From: Hormoscilla sp. GM7CHS1pb
GTDB lineage: Bacteria; Cyanobacteriota; Cyanobacteriia; Cyanobacteriales; Desertifilaceae
Length of the DNA: 64,000 bases
Assembly: GCA_014323675.1 (NCBI GenBank)
Contig: JACONN010000004.1
Span: 1-64,000, forward strand
Direction: 5' to 3'
Below, one piece after another: positions 9,193-17,432 of the stretch (position 1 is its first letter; every line of letters starts with the position of its first letter). A program made the translations under genes and the position numbers. Under the pieces are notes generated by a model, which saw only the letters and a program-made list of their open reading frames with translations, searched no databases and was not told the DNA's origin.

Positions 9193-9393
9193 ATGACAAC
9201 TAATGTTGAAATTAATGAAGAATTGGTTCGAGAAGGATTGCGCTTAACCAACTTCAAGACAGAAAAAGAATTGATTGAATTTGCTTTGCAAGAACCGATC
9301 CGCATCCGCAAAAAGCGGAATCTACTGGATTTAAGCGGACAAATTAAATTTGCCAGCAACTACGATTACAAATCTTTGCGGTACAATCAATAG
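9193..9393 (+). CDS. Orphan VapB-type antitoxin
   Basis: 66 aa from the ATG at 9193; a TTG six bases earlier is less likely. It is a close paralogue of the protein at 6580-6792, differing mainly in its C-terminal dozen residues, where the tail ends KSLRYNQ. No vapC follows; instead a different antitoxin starts 11 bp later. It is a solitary antitoxin, perhaps still a DNA-binding repressor or an antidote to a toxin elsewhere. Confidence 0.65.
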   Translation: MTTNVEINEELVREGLRLTNFKTEKELIEFALQEPIRIRKKRNLLDLSGQIKFASNYDYKSLRYNQ

Positions 9394-9404
9394 GAGGCTA
9401 GATC

Positions 9405-9632
9405 GTGCAACAGGTTGACATCACTGAGGCTCAAGTCCAAATTAGTCAGCTTCTTCAATCTGCTCTGAAAGGTGAGGAAGTTATCATCACCCGTGACAAT
9501 CAACCCATCCTTAAACTGATTCAATTCGGGTCTCCTGCCAAACGGCGGCAACGAGGAAGTGCCAAAGGACAGATCCAGATGGCTCCCGACTTTGATGAGC
9601 CACTAGAAGATTTTCGAGAATATATGGAATGA
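9405..9632 (+). CDS. Phd/YefM-family antitoxin
   Basis: 75 aa with a GTG start preceded by AGGAGG. The N-terminal Phd fold has VDITEAQVQISQLLQSALKG and GEEVIITRDNQPI. The variable C-terminus ends FDEPLEDFREYME and is expected to bind the toxin. The four-base ATGA overlap with the following PIN gene indicates an intact bicistronic module. Confidence 0.85.
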   Translation: MQQVDITEAQVQISQLLQSALKGEEVIITRDNQPILKLIQFGSPAKRRQRGSAKGQIQMAPDFDEPLEDFREYME

Positions 9633-10012
9633 AAATACTCATCGATACCCATGCTTTTTTGTGGTTTATCAACGATCATCCCAATCTGAGCAACAATGCT
9701 GCCGAGCTATTGGAATCTGATATTGATATATTGCTCAGTATTGCTAGCTTGTGGGAAATTGCCATCAAGGTCAATCTCAAAAAATTGACCCTGCCTGATG
9801 CCTATGAAACATTTATTCCCAAACAACTGACCCTGAACAGCATTGAAGTTCTGCCAGTTACAATTGAGCATCTCACTGTTGTGGCAAAACTGCCTTTGCA
9901 TCACCGCGATCCGTTCGATCGACTACTCATCGCACAGGCGATCGCAGAAAACATGGAAATCATTAGTGCAGATCCGAAATTTGATAGTTATGGAATTAAT
10001 CGACGCTGGTGA
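9629..10012 (+). CDS. PIN-domain toxin (VapC family)
   Basis: 127 aa, full length. MKILIDTHAFLWFI provides the first catalytic Asp, SIASLWEIAIK the conserved Glu, and HRDPFDRLLIAQAI the third and fourth acidic residues, with ISADPKF near the end. All four PIN acidic positions are present, so the ribonuclease should be active. It pairs with the Phd-type antitoxin upstream. Confidence 0.88.
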   Translation: MKILIDTHAFLWFINDHPNLSNNAAELLESDIDILLSIASLWEIAIKVNLKKLTLPDAYETFIPKQLTLNSIEVLPVTIEHLTVVAKLPLHHRDPFDRLLIAQAIAENMEIISADPKFDSYGINRRW

Positions 10013-10119
10013 CTCACTGACGGCGGGCGATCGGGTAGCTAAAGAAACCGGGTTTCTGAACAAATCTGGCGGTTTTGATGCCAAACTTATCGCAGAAACT
10101 CGGTTTCTGATCTTGGGGC

Positions 10120-10215
10120 GATCGCACGGGTGGATCGCGTCAATATATTGAAGAAATAATCAATTTAGAAACTTATCTCCAAGAACAAAGCTACATGGAA
10201 TCAACAAAATTATAG
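10120..10215 (+). pseudogene. VapC internal fragment
   Basis: Encodes DRTGGSRQYIEEIINLETYL and a further 11 residues before a stop. It starts with the same GATCGCACGGGT text as the vapC stub at 6779-6847 and covers the segment deleted there. The N-terminal PIN opening is missing and is replaced by a GAAACCGGGTTTCT-type repeat. The two relics appear to come from related vapC genes. Confidence 0.5.
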
Positions 10216-10526
10216 CATTGAGGTAGACTATGCCAGTCATCGAAACCCTAAACCGCAATATCGAACTTCCGATCGCCCAAATTCAAGACTTTTGCCAACG
10301 TTGGCACATCACCGAATTTGCCCTCTTTGGCTGGGTTTTACGGGACGACTTTCGCCCCGATAGCGACATTGACATATTGGTTCGCTTCTCACCGAGTTTT
10401 CGGCGGGGTCTGGAGGAAACTTTGCAAATGCGACAAGAACTGCAAACCCTCTTTAATCGCAAGGTGGACTTGATTGAGAAAACTGCTATAGAACGGAGCG
10501 AAGGCGTTGCACAATTACGGGATGAT

Positions 10527-10893
10527 TTAAATAGGTACCGGTACAGAATTATAACGTCGATAGTGCAATAATAACTTAATTGAAAGCCTCAACATTTCTT
10601 CCGACTTTGAGTAACATAATGTTTTTCTTTTTAATCGAGCTAGATAATGTCTTAATCGACAATTTTCACATTCAACACGGGTCATGTAGGTTTTGCTGAC
10701 TATATGGTCAATATATTCAATAAACATTGGATAAACAGGCCATCCATCAGTAACGTATAAAAAGCATTGCCAACATTTTCTAATATCCCACATAGGCTTA
10801 AAAGTTTCTGCAGAACGATCGCCTAATACCCATGTTATAATCCCTGGCTTGAAATGATTTACGACTGTCCATAGCCACTTTTTATTCTTTTTT
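10527..10893 (-). pseudogene. IS1 transposase, C-terminal duplicate
   Basis: The C-terminal half of the IS1-family transposase is repeated in tandem with the intact copy. It begins at KNKKWLWTVVNHF and differs by a D-to-Y change after WQCFL. It lacks the zinc-ribbon and HTH, so it cannot act alone. Confidence 0.8.
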
Positions 10894-10918
10894 TGGCGTT
10901 GCACAATTACGGGATGAT

Positions 10919-11608
10919 TTAAATAGGTACCGGTACAGAATTATAACGTCGATAGTGCAATAATAACTTAATTGAAAGCCTCAACATTTCTTCCGACTTT
11001 GAGTAACATAATGTTTTTCTTTTTAATCGAGCTAGATAATGTCTTAATCGACAATTTTCACATTCAACACGGGTCATGTAGGTTTTGCTGACTATATGGT
11101 CAATATATTCAATAAACATTGGATAAACAGGCCATCCATCAGTAACGTCTAAAAAGCATTGCCAACATTTTCTAATATCCCACATAGGCTTAAAAGTTTC
11201 TGCAGAACGATCGCCTAATACCCATGTTATAATCCCTGGCTTGAAATGATTTACGACTGTCCATAGCCACTTTTTATTCTTTTTTTCATTGACATAAGTA
11301 TGCAACTCGTCAATTTCTGCAACCTCCGGAATATCGTAGTTTTCAGGGATTGACGGTAATTCTTTAGCTGCCTGTTTTACCCAATCAATTTGAGTATTAT
11401 GGCTGACACCAGTTATCCTTTCAATACCTCGAAATCCATTGCCATTAACGTACATTGTCAAACAATTTTTCTTGACATCTTCTGAATAACCGCGCGGATA
11501 ATAATGTTCGAGAAACTGGCGACGACAATCCTTACAAATTAAATTCTGTTTGCCGCGTCTGTGACCATTTTTATTGATGTTTTCAGAACCACATCTGGGA
11601 CATTTCAT
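10919..11608 (-). CDS. IS1-family transposase
   Basis: 229 aa in a single frame, without the programmed frameshift of E. coli IS1. An N-terminal zinc ribbon (CPRCGSENINKNG, then CKDCRRQF) is followed by an HTH-like segment (GNGFRGIERITGVSHNT) and a catalytic DDE domain (EIDELHTYV, then VLGDRSAETF). The C-terminus LLHYRRYNSVPVPI is typical of the family. Probably functional. Confidence 0.9.
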   Translation of the reverse strand: MKCPRCGSENINKNGHRRGKQNLICKDCRRQFLEHYYPRGYSEDVKKNCLTMYVNGNGFRGIERITGVSHNTQIDWVKQAAKELPSIPENYDIPEVAEIDELHTYVNEKKNKKWLWTVVNHFKPGIITWVLGDRSAETFKPMWDIRKCWQCFLDVTDGWPVYPMFIEYIDHIVSKTYMTRVECENCRLRHYLARLKRKTLCYSKSEEMLRLSIKLLLHYRRYNSVPVPI

Positions 11609-11937
11609 GTTCGACTCCTTTAGCTAATTCTTTCGCCTTACTATCCATGATAACACATATTATGACTAGGTCGAAAACAAACATCATACTATACATAAAT
11701 TCTGACTGTAAAATTGCAGATTATCATAATCTGCAATAACCCATCATCCCGAAAATGTGCAACGCCCGGAGCGAAAACTGGTTACGCCGCAAAAATATCC
11801 TCGAATCTGCTCAGGCGATCTATAGTGCTTCTCAGATAGATGCGATCGGCTCTCAGATTGATGAGGTCCGGTAAATTACCGACAGCCTTTCGGATCTTGG
11901 CGCAATTTCCCCATAGAATATATCGAGAGAAATGTTT

Positions 11938-12144
11938 ATGCCGCGTGACCTTGAATCGCTGATTGATATTGAACGAGCCGCCCACGAATACGACCAAGTT
12001 GATGTAATCCAGAATCAACTGCCTCAACTACTGGTACATCTGCAACCGCTGCTGAAACCGTTTACCCATGCTGGTTCCAACGCCTGTGCCTTGCCAATCA
12101 GTTTAGCGAGAGCGGCGAAAACCTCAAACCCATGCTTAGCATAG
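11938..12144 (+). pseudogene. HEPN (HepT-like) toxin relic with internal deletion
   Basis: The frame starts MPRDLESLIDIERAA, the usual opening of HepT/DUF86 proteins, and jumps directly to HEYDQVDVIQNQLPQLL, the family's C-terminal helix. The roughly 60-residue centre, with most of the HEPN bundle, is deleted without loss of frame. After about 12057 the text no longer matches. Lying 63 bp after the broken mntA, it completes an inactivated mntA-hepT module. Confidence 0.65.
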
Positions 12145-12380
12145 GTTTGAGGCTCTTTATATGGTAATTTAGCATACCATTTTACGAAGAGCCCAAATTC
12201 ATGAGCTAGAGGGGAATACATCAAAATTTTCATAACCAACGCCGCGTGCAACTTTTTCCAGTCCAGGACATAATGGGGGTTTTGAGAACAACATTTTCAG
12301 CAAAAGAGCGAGAAACCGTTGTTCTTTCGTAGAAAGTTGCACATCGCGTTAACCAATGAATCAGAACTATCATGAATTTG
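12145..12380. other. Intergenic, unrecognised
   Basis: No supported gene. Short open frames on both strands (e.g. 12024-12251 minus) show no family motif. A direct repeat of CCTCAAACCCATGC / TAGGTTTGAGG type near 12123-12152 can form a small hairpin. Confidence 0.35.
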
Positions 12381-12657
12381 TTAAGATTCCTTTACTCTGT
12401 ATAAACAAATTAATTGATCGGAAAAATTCCGAACTAGCTTTCGCGGTAGCAAATCTAGTAATGATTGCAACAAAAGATGAATTCCTAAAATCAATTCACT
12501 ATCACAAAAATACGTTCCTCCATAGGTTAAAGCGCCTCGTCCATTATCCACAACGTTAAAACCAATTTTGCTGAGGGTTTCATCCCATTCCTGATTGGTT
12601 CTTAGGGATATATGTCCATATATGCATAAATCTTCTCCTCCGGGTTGATGGATCTTT
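12381..12657 (-). other. Possible gene relic of unknown family
   Basis: An open frame continues on the minus strand beyond the first Uma2 gene (frame shared with 12658-12734) and encodes GFNVVDNGRGALTYGGTYF, flanked by protein-like sequence. I do not recognise the family. It has no start of its own, and the Uma2 coiled-coil tail was apparently joined to it by a rearrangement. It may be the C-terminal part of a lost gene. Confidence 0.3.
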
Positions 12658-13389
12658 TCAGGTTGTTCTTTCAGCCCGTTGACTTTCTGCATCGGCCCGT
12701 TGGCGTTCCTCTTCGGCCCGTTGGCGTTCTGCATCGGCCCGTCGGCGTTCTGCTTCTTTCTGTAGCATTTCTTGGATAGATGATTCTGTGGGATCGGGAA
12801 CCAACTCCCCCGTTGCCGTCAAAAACCTCAGTTTTTCTTCTACTATTCCCAAATACAATTCTAGCTGTTCGCTCCACATCCATCCCCGATCGTTCCGTGG
12901 GATTTCCACATATTCCCCCTGTTGAGAAAGGCGTAATCCTTGGAACTCCAAGCTATAGGGGTCAAACCAAAAATATTCAGGAGTTCTGAATACATTCTGG
13001 TATAGTTCTCTCTTGGTAACCCTATCCGTTTCCGCAGTTGAGTCCGATAGCATTTCTATAATCACATTTGGATACTTGTCATCTTCTTCCCACACTACCC
13101 AACTTGTACGTTCTCTGTACTCCGTGTCCAATACTACAAAAAAATCTGGACCTCTGAATCTCTCGTTCCGGCGCTGACGCGGACTGTAATATATCGTCAA
13201 ATTTCCGGCTGCAAAGAAATTGTTGCGTCGGGAAGGCGGGGCGTCCGGGCGATCGCGCCACCACCAGTTCAGGCACCACAGTAACAGCATGATTTGATTG
13301 AGATGGCGATATGTTTCCAAGGGCGGTTCATCACTCAATAATTTACTAGGCCGATATTTTAGCACATCGGGCTTGCTACTTGCAACCAT
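12658..13389 (-). CDS. Uma2-family protein, array copy 1 (truncated tail)
   Basis: 243 aa, Uma2/DUF820, a PD-(D/E)XK nuclease-like family. The core has GPDFFVVLD, PNVIIEMLSDST (the acidic pair) and VTKRELYQ (the Lys). The tail has about three and a half 7-residue units of the QRADAES/QRAEEER type and ends abruptly in QRAERTT, without the GIDPxEFN terminus of the other copies. The core is almost identical to the copies at 13585 and 14485. The cellular role of Uma2 proteins is not established. Confidence 0.85.
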   Translation of the reverse strand: MVASSKPDVLKYRPSKLLSDEPPLETYRHLNQIMLLLWCLNWWWRDRPDAPPSRRNNFFAAGNLTIYYSPRQRRNERFRGPDFFVVLDTEYRERTSWVVWEEDDKYPNVIIEMLSDSTAETDRVTKRELYQNVFRTPEYFWFDPYSLEFQGLRLSQQGEYVEIPRNDRGWMWSEQLELYLGIVEEKLRFLTATGELVPDPTESSIQEMLQKEAERRRADAERQRAEEERQRADAESQRAERTT

Positions 13390-13584
13390 AGCTCTATATA
13401 CTCCATACTCCTATCTCTAGTCTAGCACAAAATTGACGGCGGTGGTCATCTTCTCGAAAGCGATCGCAGACTTCATACTTGGTCACACCGCCAGGGCTAT
13501 GGTAGAATTATCTGGGCGATCGCAAGGCAAGGAATTAAGTTGCCATGAGCGATCGCAGCACCATGACCAAAGGGCGATCGGCTC
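13390..13584. repeat. Duplicated spacer of the Uma2 array
   Basis: Spacer upstream of copy 1. Almost the same sequence occurs at 14296-14484 and 15322-15450. It includes CTAGTCTAGCACAAAATTG, a CACACCGCCAGGGCTATGG block and several GCGATCGC sites. The repeats show that the array arose by duplication of units of about 0.9-1.0 kb. No further gene is present. Confidence 0.8.
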
Positions 13585-14295
13585 CTAATTGAATTCATCA
13601 GGATCTATCCCACGTTCTTGTAGCTGACTGCGCAACCTTTCATATTTTGCCTCTGCTGCTTCAGCCCGCAGCATTTCTTGGATAGATGATTCTGTGGGAT
13701 CGGGAACCAACTCCCCCGTTGCCGTCAAAAACCTCAGCTTTTCTTCTACTATTCCCAAATACAATTCTAGCTGTTCGCTCCACATCCAGCCCCGATCGTT
13801 CCGTGGGATTTCCACATATTCTCCCTGTTGAGAAAGGCGTAGTCCTTGGAACTCCAAGCTATAGGGGTCAAACCAAAAATATTCAGGAGTTCTGAATACA
13901 TTCTGGTATATTTCTCTCTTAGTAACTCTATCCGTTTCCGCAGTCGAGTCTGATAGCATTTCTATAATCACATTTGGATACTTGTCATCTTCTTCCCACA
14001 CTACCCAACTTGTACGTTCTCTGTACTCCGTGTCCAATACTACAAAAAAATCTGGACCTCTGAATCTCTCGTTCCGGCGCTGACGCGGACTGTAATATAT
14101 CGTCAAATTTCCGGCTGCAAAGAAATTGTTGCGTCGGGAAGGCGGTGCATCCGGGCGATCGCGCCACCACCAGTTCAGGCACCACAGTAACAGCATGATT
14201 TGATTGAGATGGCGATATGTTTCCAAGGGCGGTTCATCACTCAATAATTTACTAGGCCGATATTTTAGCACATCGGGCTTGCTACTTGCAACCAT
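13585..14295 (-). CDS. Uma2-family protein, array copy 2 (no heptad tail)
   Basis: 236 aa. It has the same PD-(D/E)XK-like core as its neighbours, with I for L after TKRE and a few silent or conservative changes. Instead of heptad repeats it has a short coiled segment, AEAAEAKYERLRSQLQERG, and the family terminus GIDPDEFN. The start is 906 bp from that of copy 1. The upstream spacer is shared with the other copies, so promoter and gene were duplicated together. Confidence 0.88.
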   Translation of the reverse strand: MVASSKPDVLKYRPSKLLSDEPPLETYRHLNQIMLLLWCLNWWWRDRPDAPPSRRNNFFAAGNLTIYYSPRQRRNERFRGPDFFVVLDTEYRERTSWVVWEEDDKYPNVIIEMLSDSTAETDRVTKREIYQNVFRTPEYFWFDPYSLEFQGLRLSQQGEYVEIPRNDRGWMWSEQLELYLGIVEEKLRFLTATGELVPDPTESSIQEMLRAEAAEAKYERLRSQLQERGIDPDEFN

Positions 14296-14484
14296 AGCTC
14301 TATATACTCCATACTCCTATCTCTAGTCTAGCACAAAATTGGCGGCGGTGGTCATCACGAGCGAAAGCATCGCGGACCTCATACTTGGTCACACCGCCAG
14401 GGCTATGGTAGATGGGCGATCACACGGCAAGGAATTAAGTTGCCATGAGCGATCGCAGCACCATGACCAAAGGGCGATCGGCTC

Positions 14485-15321
14485 CTAATTAAATTCATTT
14501 GGGTCTATCCCAAGTTGTTGTAGCCGAATACGCCACATTTCCAATTCGGCCTTTGCTGCTTCGGCCTCTTGACTTTTTGCATCAGCCCGTTGACTTTCTG
14601 CATCGGCCCGTTGACTTTCTGCATCGGCCCGTTGGCGTTCCTCTTCGGCCCGTTGGCGTTCTGCATCGGCCCGTCGGCTTTCTGCTTCTTTCTGTAGCAT
14701 TTCTTGGATAGATGATTCTGTGGGATCGGGAACCAACTCCCCCGTTGCCGTCAAAAACCTCAGTTTTTCTTCTACTATTCCCAAATACAATTCTAGCTGT
14801 TCGCTCCACATCCATCCCCGATCGTTCCGTGGGATTTCCACATATTCCCCCTGTTGAGAAAGGCGTAATCCTTGGAACTCCAAGCTATAGGGGTCAAACC
14901 AAAAATATTCAGGAGTTCTGAATACATTCTGGTATAGTTCTCTCTTGGTAACCCTATCCGTTTCCGCAGTTGAGTCCGATAGCATTTCTATAATCACATT
15001 TGGATACTTGTCATCTTCTTCCCACACTACCCAACTTGTACGTTCTCTGTACTCCGTGTCCAATACTACAAAAAAATCTGGACCTCTGAATCTCTCGTTC
15101 CGGCGCTGACGCGGACTGTAATATATCGTCAAATTTCCGGCTGCAAAGAAATTGTTGCGTCGGGAAGGCGGGGCGTCCGGGCGATCGCGCCACCACCAGT
15201 TCAGGCACCACAGTAACAGCATGATTTGATTGAGATGGCGATATGTTTCCAAGGGCGGTTCATCACTCAATAATTTACTAGGCCGATATTTTAGCACATC
15301 GGGCTTGCTACTTGCAACCAT
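14485..15321 (-). CDS. Uma2-family protein, array copy 3 (long heptad tail)
   Basis: 278 aa. The core is nearly identical to copy 1. The C-terminal coiled coil has six consecutive 7-residue units (RRADAER/QRAEEER/QRADAES types; 21 bp each, about 14560-14690). It ends AELEMWRIRLQQLGIDPNEF. The 21-bp units are near identical at DNA level, a minisatellite that can expand or contract without losing frame. The copy 1 tail is a truncated version of this one. Confidence 0.9.
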   Translation of the reverse strand: MVASSKPDVLKYRPSKLLSDEPPLETYRHLNQIMLLLWCLNWWWRDRPDAPPSRRNNFFAAGNLTIYYSPRQRRNERFRGPDFFVVLDTEYRERTSWVVWEEDDKYPNVIIEMLSDSTAETDRVTKRELYQNVFRTPEYFWFDPYSLEFQGLRLSQQGEYVEIPRNDRGWMWSEQLELYLGIVEEKLRFLTATGELVPDPTESSIQEMLQKEAESRRADAERQRAEEERQRADAESQRADAESQRADAKSQEAEAAKAELEMWRIRLQQLGIDPNEFN

Positions 15322-15450
15322 AGCTCTATATACTCCATACTCCTATCTCTAGTCTAGCACAAAATTGGCGGCAGTGGTCATCTTCTCGAAAGCGATCGCA
15401 GACTTCATACTTGGTCACACCGCCAGGGCTATGGTAGAATTATCTCGGCG

Positions 15451-15628
15451 ATCGGGGGCAAGTAATATAGCCCGCGCAGGCGGGCTTGGTTCTCGTAGCT
15501 GGACCCCTCGTTCCCTGGCTCCCGCCTGGGAACGGGTTCGGGCGGCGGAGCCTTACATCCAAAGACCCGATCGCCTCCCCACCTGTCCCTCAACTGTTAC
15601 CTTAAGGCCCTGAGATATAACACCGACC
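15451..15628. repeat. Dispersed palindromic repeats, no gene
   Basis: Carries TAGCCCGCGCAGGCGGGCTT (also at about 60843) and a CGTTCCC...GGGAACG palindrome followed by GGCGGCGGAGCC. Related forms occur at about 6915, 35385, 35570, 45130 and 61020. No coding sequence. Confidence 0.6.
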
Positions 15629-15847
15629 TTAATTAAGGGTTCGGAGGTCATCGTCAATTCCCTCCCACAGTCGGGCAACTGGAATTGTTTGACCGGTCAT
15701 TGCTTCGTGCCATGCTTGCCAAAAATCCTCCAGAATTTGCGTTTTGGGTTCGTCATCATCGTCCTGGTTTGTATCTATTGACAAATGCTCATCTAACGCC
15801 AGTTGTCCCCGATCGTCAATCATTCCCATAACTTTGATAGCTTTCAT
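15629..15847 (-). CDS. Small antitoxin-like protein (RelN-type family)
   Basis: 72 aa from the ATG at 15847, chosen because GGAGAT lies seven bases upstream. The N-terminus MKAIKVMGMIDDRGQLALDE and the C-terminal ARLWEGIDDD tail, with GWHEAMTGQ-like text (QAWHEAMTGQTIPV), match a cyanobacterial family of small antitoxins. No toxin gene follows it. Role inferred from family resemblance only. Confidence 0.6.
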   Translation of the reverse strand: MKAIKVMGMIDDRGQLALDEHLSIDTNQDDDDEPKTQILEDFWQAWHEAMTGQTIPVARLWEGIDDDLRTLN

Positions 15848-15885
15848 AATATCTCCAATGGCCCCCACCTGCCCCCAAACCTTCC

Positions 15886-16064
15886 CTATATGCAGCGGTT
15901 GGGTTGAGGTACGAAACCCAACCTACGGCTTCGATCGAACGGGTGCATCTCACTTGGGCACGGGCGAAGCATTTCGATAGTCAATTTTTCAATTTCTGAC
16001 ATAAATTGTCGCCGAAATGCTTCGCCCCTACAAATATAATATGATCTGCACCCGATCAAACAAA
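15886..16064. repeat. Inverted repeat with GGGCGAAGCATTTCG arms
   Basis: GGGCGAAGCATTTCG (about 15962-15976) faces CGAAATGCTTCGCCC (about 16011-16025), giving a stem of about 14 bp around a short AT-rich loop. The outer sequence GGGTGCATCTCA and its partner near 16045 suggest a MITE-like element. No gene. Confidence 0.5.
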
Positions 16065-16271
16065 TCATCCATTTTTCATGAATTTTTCTAACTTGTCTTT
16101 TTTATAGCGGTTAATGGCAGTTTTCAGGGCAGAATTTAGTTCTGGAGGATCTTTAATTGCAGAAGTTACAATTTCCCAGTCTTTTTCAGAGAGGGTAATA
16201 GATTCAGTTTGCACCAGGTCTTTACCCACAAAATCGGTAGTAATTTTTAGGATATCTTCGCTTAAACTCAT
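16065..16271 (-). CDS. DUF1778-like (TacA-type) antitoxin, orphan
   Basis: 68 aa. The core LSEKDWEIVTSAIKDPPELN followed by ALKTAINRYKK is the signature of DUF1778/TacA antitoxins. The partner is normally a GNAT acetyltransferase toxin directly downstream. Here none is present on either side; the ADP-ribosylglycohydrolase and a MITE are the upstream neighbours. A solitary antitoxin. Confidence 0.6.
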   Translation of the reverse strand: MSLSEDILKITTDFVGKDLVQTESITLSEKDWEIVTSAIKDPPELNSALKTAINRYKKDKLEKFMKNG

Positions 16272-16321
16272 ACCTTTTTGGAAAAAATGCGGTTGACATT
16301 TATATTATTAGTCTGTTTTAA

Positions 16322-16460
16322 CGGGTGTGGTCATAAGTAGTTGATAGTAGGAAGCATTTGGGCGATCAATTATGACATAACTTTACAGATATCCTCTCCA
16401 GATGCTTCGCCCTGCACCCCGCGAGGACTCCCTGTACCAACTGACGCATGACCACACCCG
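16322..16460. mobile_element. MITE with 13-bp inverted ends and TTTTAA duplication
   Basis: A 139-bp element. The left end CGGGTGTGGTCAT (16322-16334) is the exact inverse of the right end ATGACCACACCCG (16448-16460). TTTTAA flanks both sides (16316-16321, 16461-16466), consistent with a target duplication. It encodes no protein. A single related end (CGGGTGTGGTCATGCA) lies at about 30370. Inserted just beyond the stop of the ADP-ribosylglycohydrolase gene. Confidence 0.8.
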
Positions 16461-16466
16461 TTTTAA

Positions 16467-17428
16467 TTAACTGTAGATTGCTGCTTCTAGACGATTTGCT
16501 AAATCGATAATATCATCTTTTCTCGCAATTTGTTCGATCCATTCTGTCGGAATGTTTTCTACCCCGTAGTAAATTCCTGCTAAACCACCCGTTACAGCAC
16601 CCGTCGTATCGGTATCGCCTCCCAAGTTCACTGCTTTCAGGACTGCTTCGGCATAGTCAGATGTTGTTAACAAACACCATAACGCTGCTTCTAGAGTATC
16701 TATTACATAGCCACCTGACTTGATTTCATCCATTGATAAGCGATCGATCGCGCCACTGCCTACTCGTTCAAACCGATACATTTCTATAGCATACTTTCTT
16801 GGTGAATATATTTCTTTGACCTTTTCAATCCCTTGGAGATACGCTGATTTTGGTTCTAACCCTTGCAGCAAACAAACGGCTATGCTAATATAAATGCCGC
16901 AAGCAATTTGCGATCGCACATGACCGTGAGTGATGCAAGAACAGTCATGCACCCGCTGCATTAATTCTGGAAAATAGAGGGTTTGGTGATAGTAAGCAAG
17001 GGGCAAAATTCGCATTAACGAACCATTGCCATTACTCCATTCATCAGTCCCCCCGCTTCCACAGGAGAAACTCCCTCTAGCAGACTTTCAATAGCATCGC
17101 AGGTCGTACCGCCAATGTCGAAAACCTCGCCGTGGGGAGTCCAGTAACCCTCATTGTACCAGCGACAAAAAGATTGACCGATTTTTCGGGCCGTCCGCGG
17201 GCCGATCGCCCTTAAATCAAACCCCTGACAGAGAGAGTCTGCCAAGCACAACGTCAGGGAACTATCATCTGACCAAGTCCCGGGAGGTTGGTTATAAGTA
17301 CCATAGCCAAGCATCCTTGTCACGGGTGCCTGTAGTCGTGCAGCGCGACTGGTAAATTCCACTGGCACCCCTAAGGCATCGCCGACACAGACACCCATCA
17401 AACCAGACAATACTTTTGACTTTCTCAT
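16467..17428 (-). pseudogene. ADP-ribosylglycohydrolase family protein, one frameshift
   Basis: Two frames together give a complete protein of about 320 aa. The N-terminal half (17015-17428) has GVCVGDALGVPVEF and GTWSDDSSLTL, with metal-binding Asp residues. The C-terminal half (16467-17015) has NGNGSLMRILP and LGGDTDTTGAVTGGLAG, the other metal-binding cluster. The break is in a homopolymer: six C on the plus strand (17049-17054), where seven would restore EAGGTDEWSNGNGS. Possible functions are removal of ADP-ribose from proteins or DNA (DraG-like). The frameshift may be real, phase-variable or a sequencing error. Confidence 0.8.
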
Positions 17429-17432
17429 GTCA

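Larger units (their letters stand above)
10503..11766 (-). mobile_element. IS1-family insertion, one full copy plus a partial tandem copy
   Basis: The full copy spans 10895-11766. Its left end GGCGTTGCACAATTACGGG is matched by the inverse of the right end (11747-11766), and it has one transposase gene. To its left, 10503-10894 repeats the transposase-3' end of the same element almost exactly, so the insertion is about 1.4 units long in head-to-tail order. The 9-bp duplication CGGAGCGAA flanks the whole structure, as expected for IS1. The partial copy could come from tandem insertion plus deletion or from replicative slippage. Confidence 0.88.
10230..11874 (+). pseudogene. MntA-like nucleotidyltransferase interrupted by IS1-family element
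   Basis: The 5' part (10230-10502) encodes a minimal nucleotidyltransferase with DFRPDSDIDILVRF, the metal-binding D-x-D motif; in FALFGWVLRDDF, Trp replaces the usual Ser after Gly. An IS1-family insertion occupies 10503-11766. Its 9-bp target repeat CGGAGCGAA lies at 10494-10502 and 11767-11775. Removing the insertion restores ERSENWLRRKNILESAQAIY, which continues to the stop at 11872-11874. Family: MntA antitoxin, which AMPylates a HEPN toxin. A hepT relic lies just downstream. Confidence 0.85.

Noticed and set aside
12024-12251. Transposase-like minus-strand frame
   Set aside because: No DDE or zinc motif is visible, and the same DNA is partly explained by the HepT relic on the plus strand.
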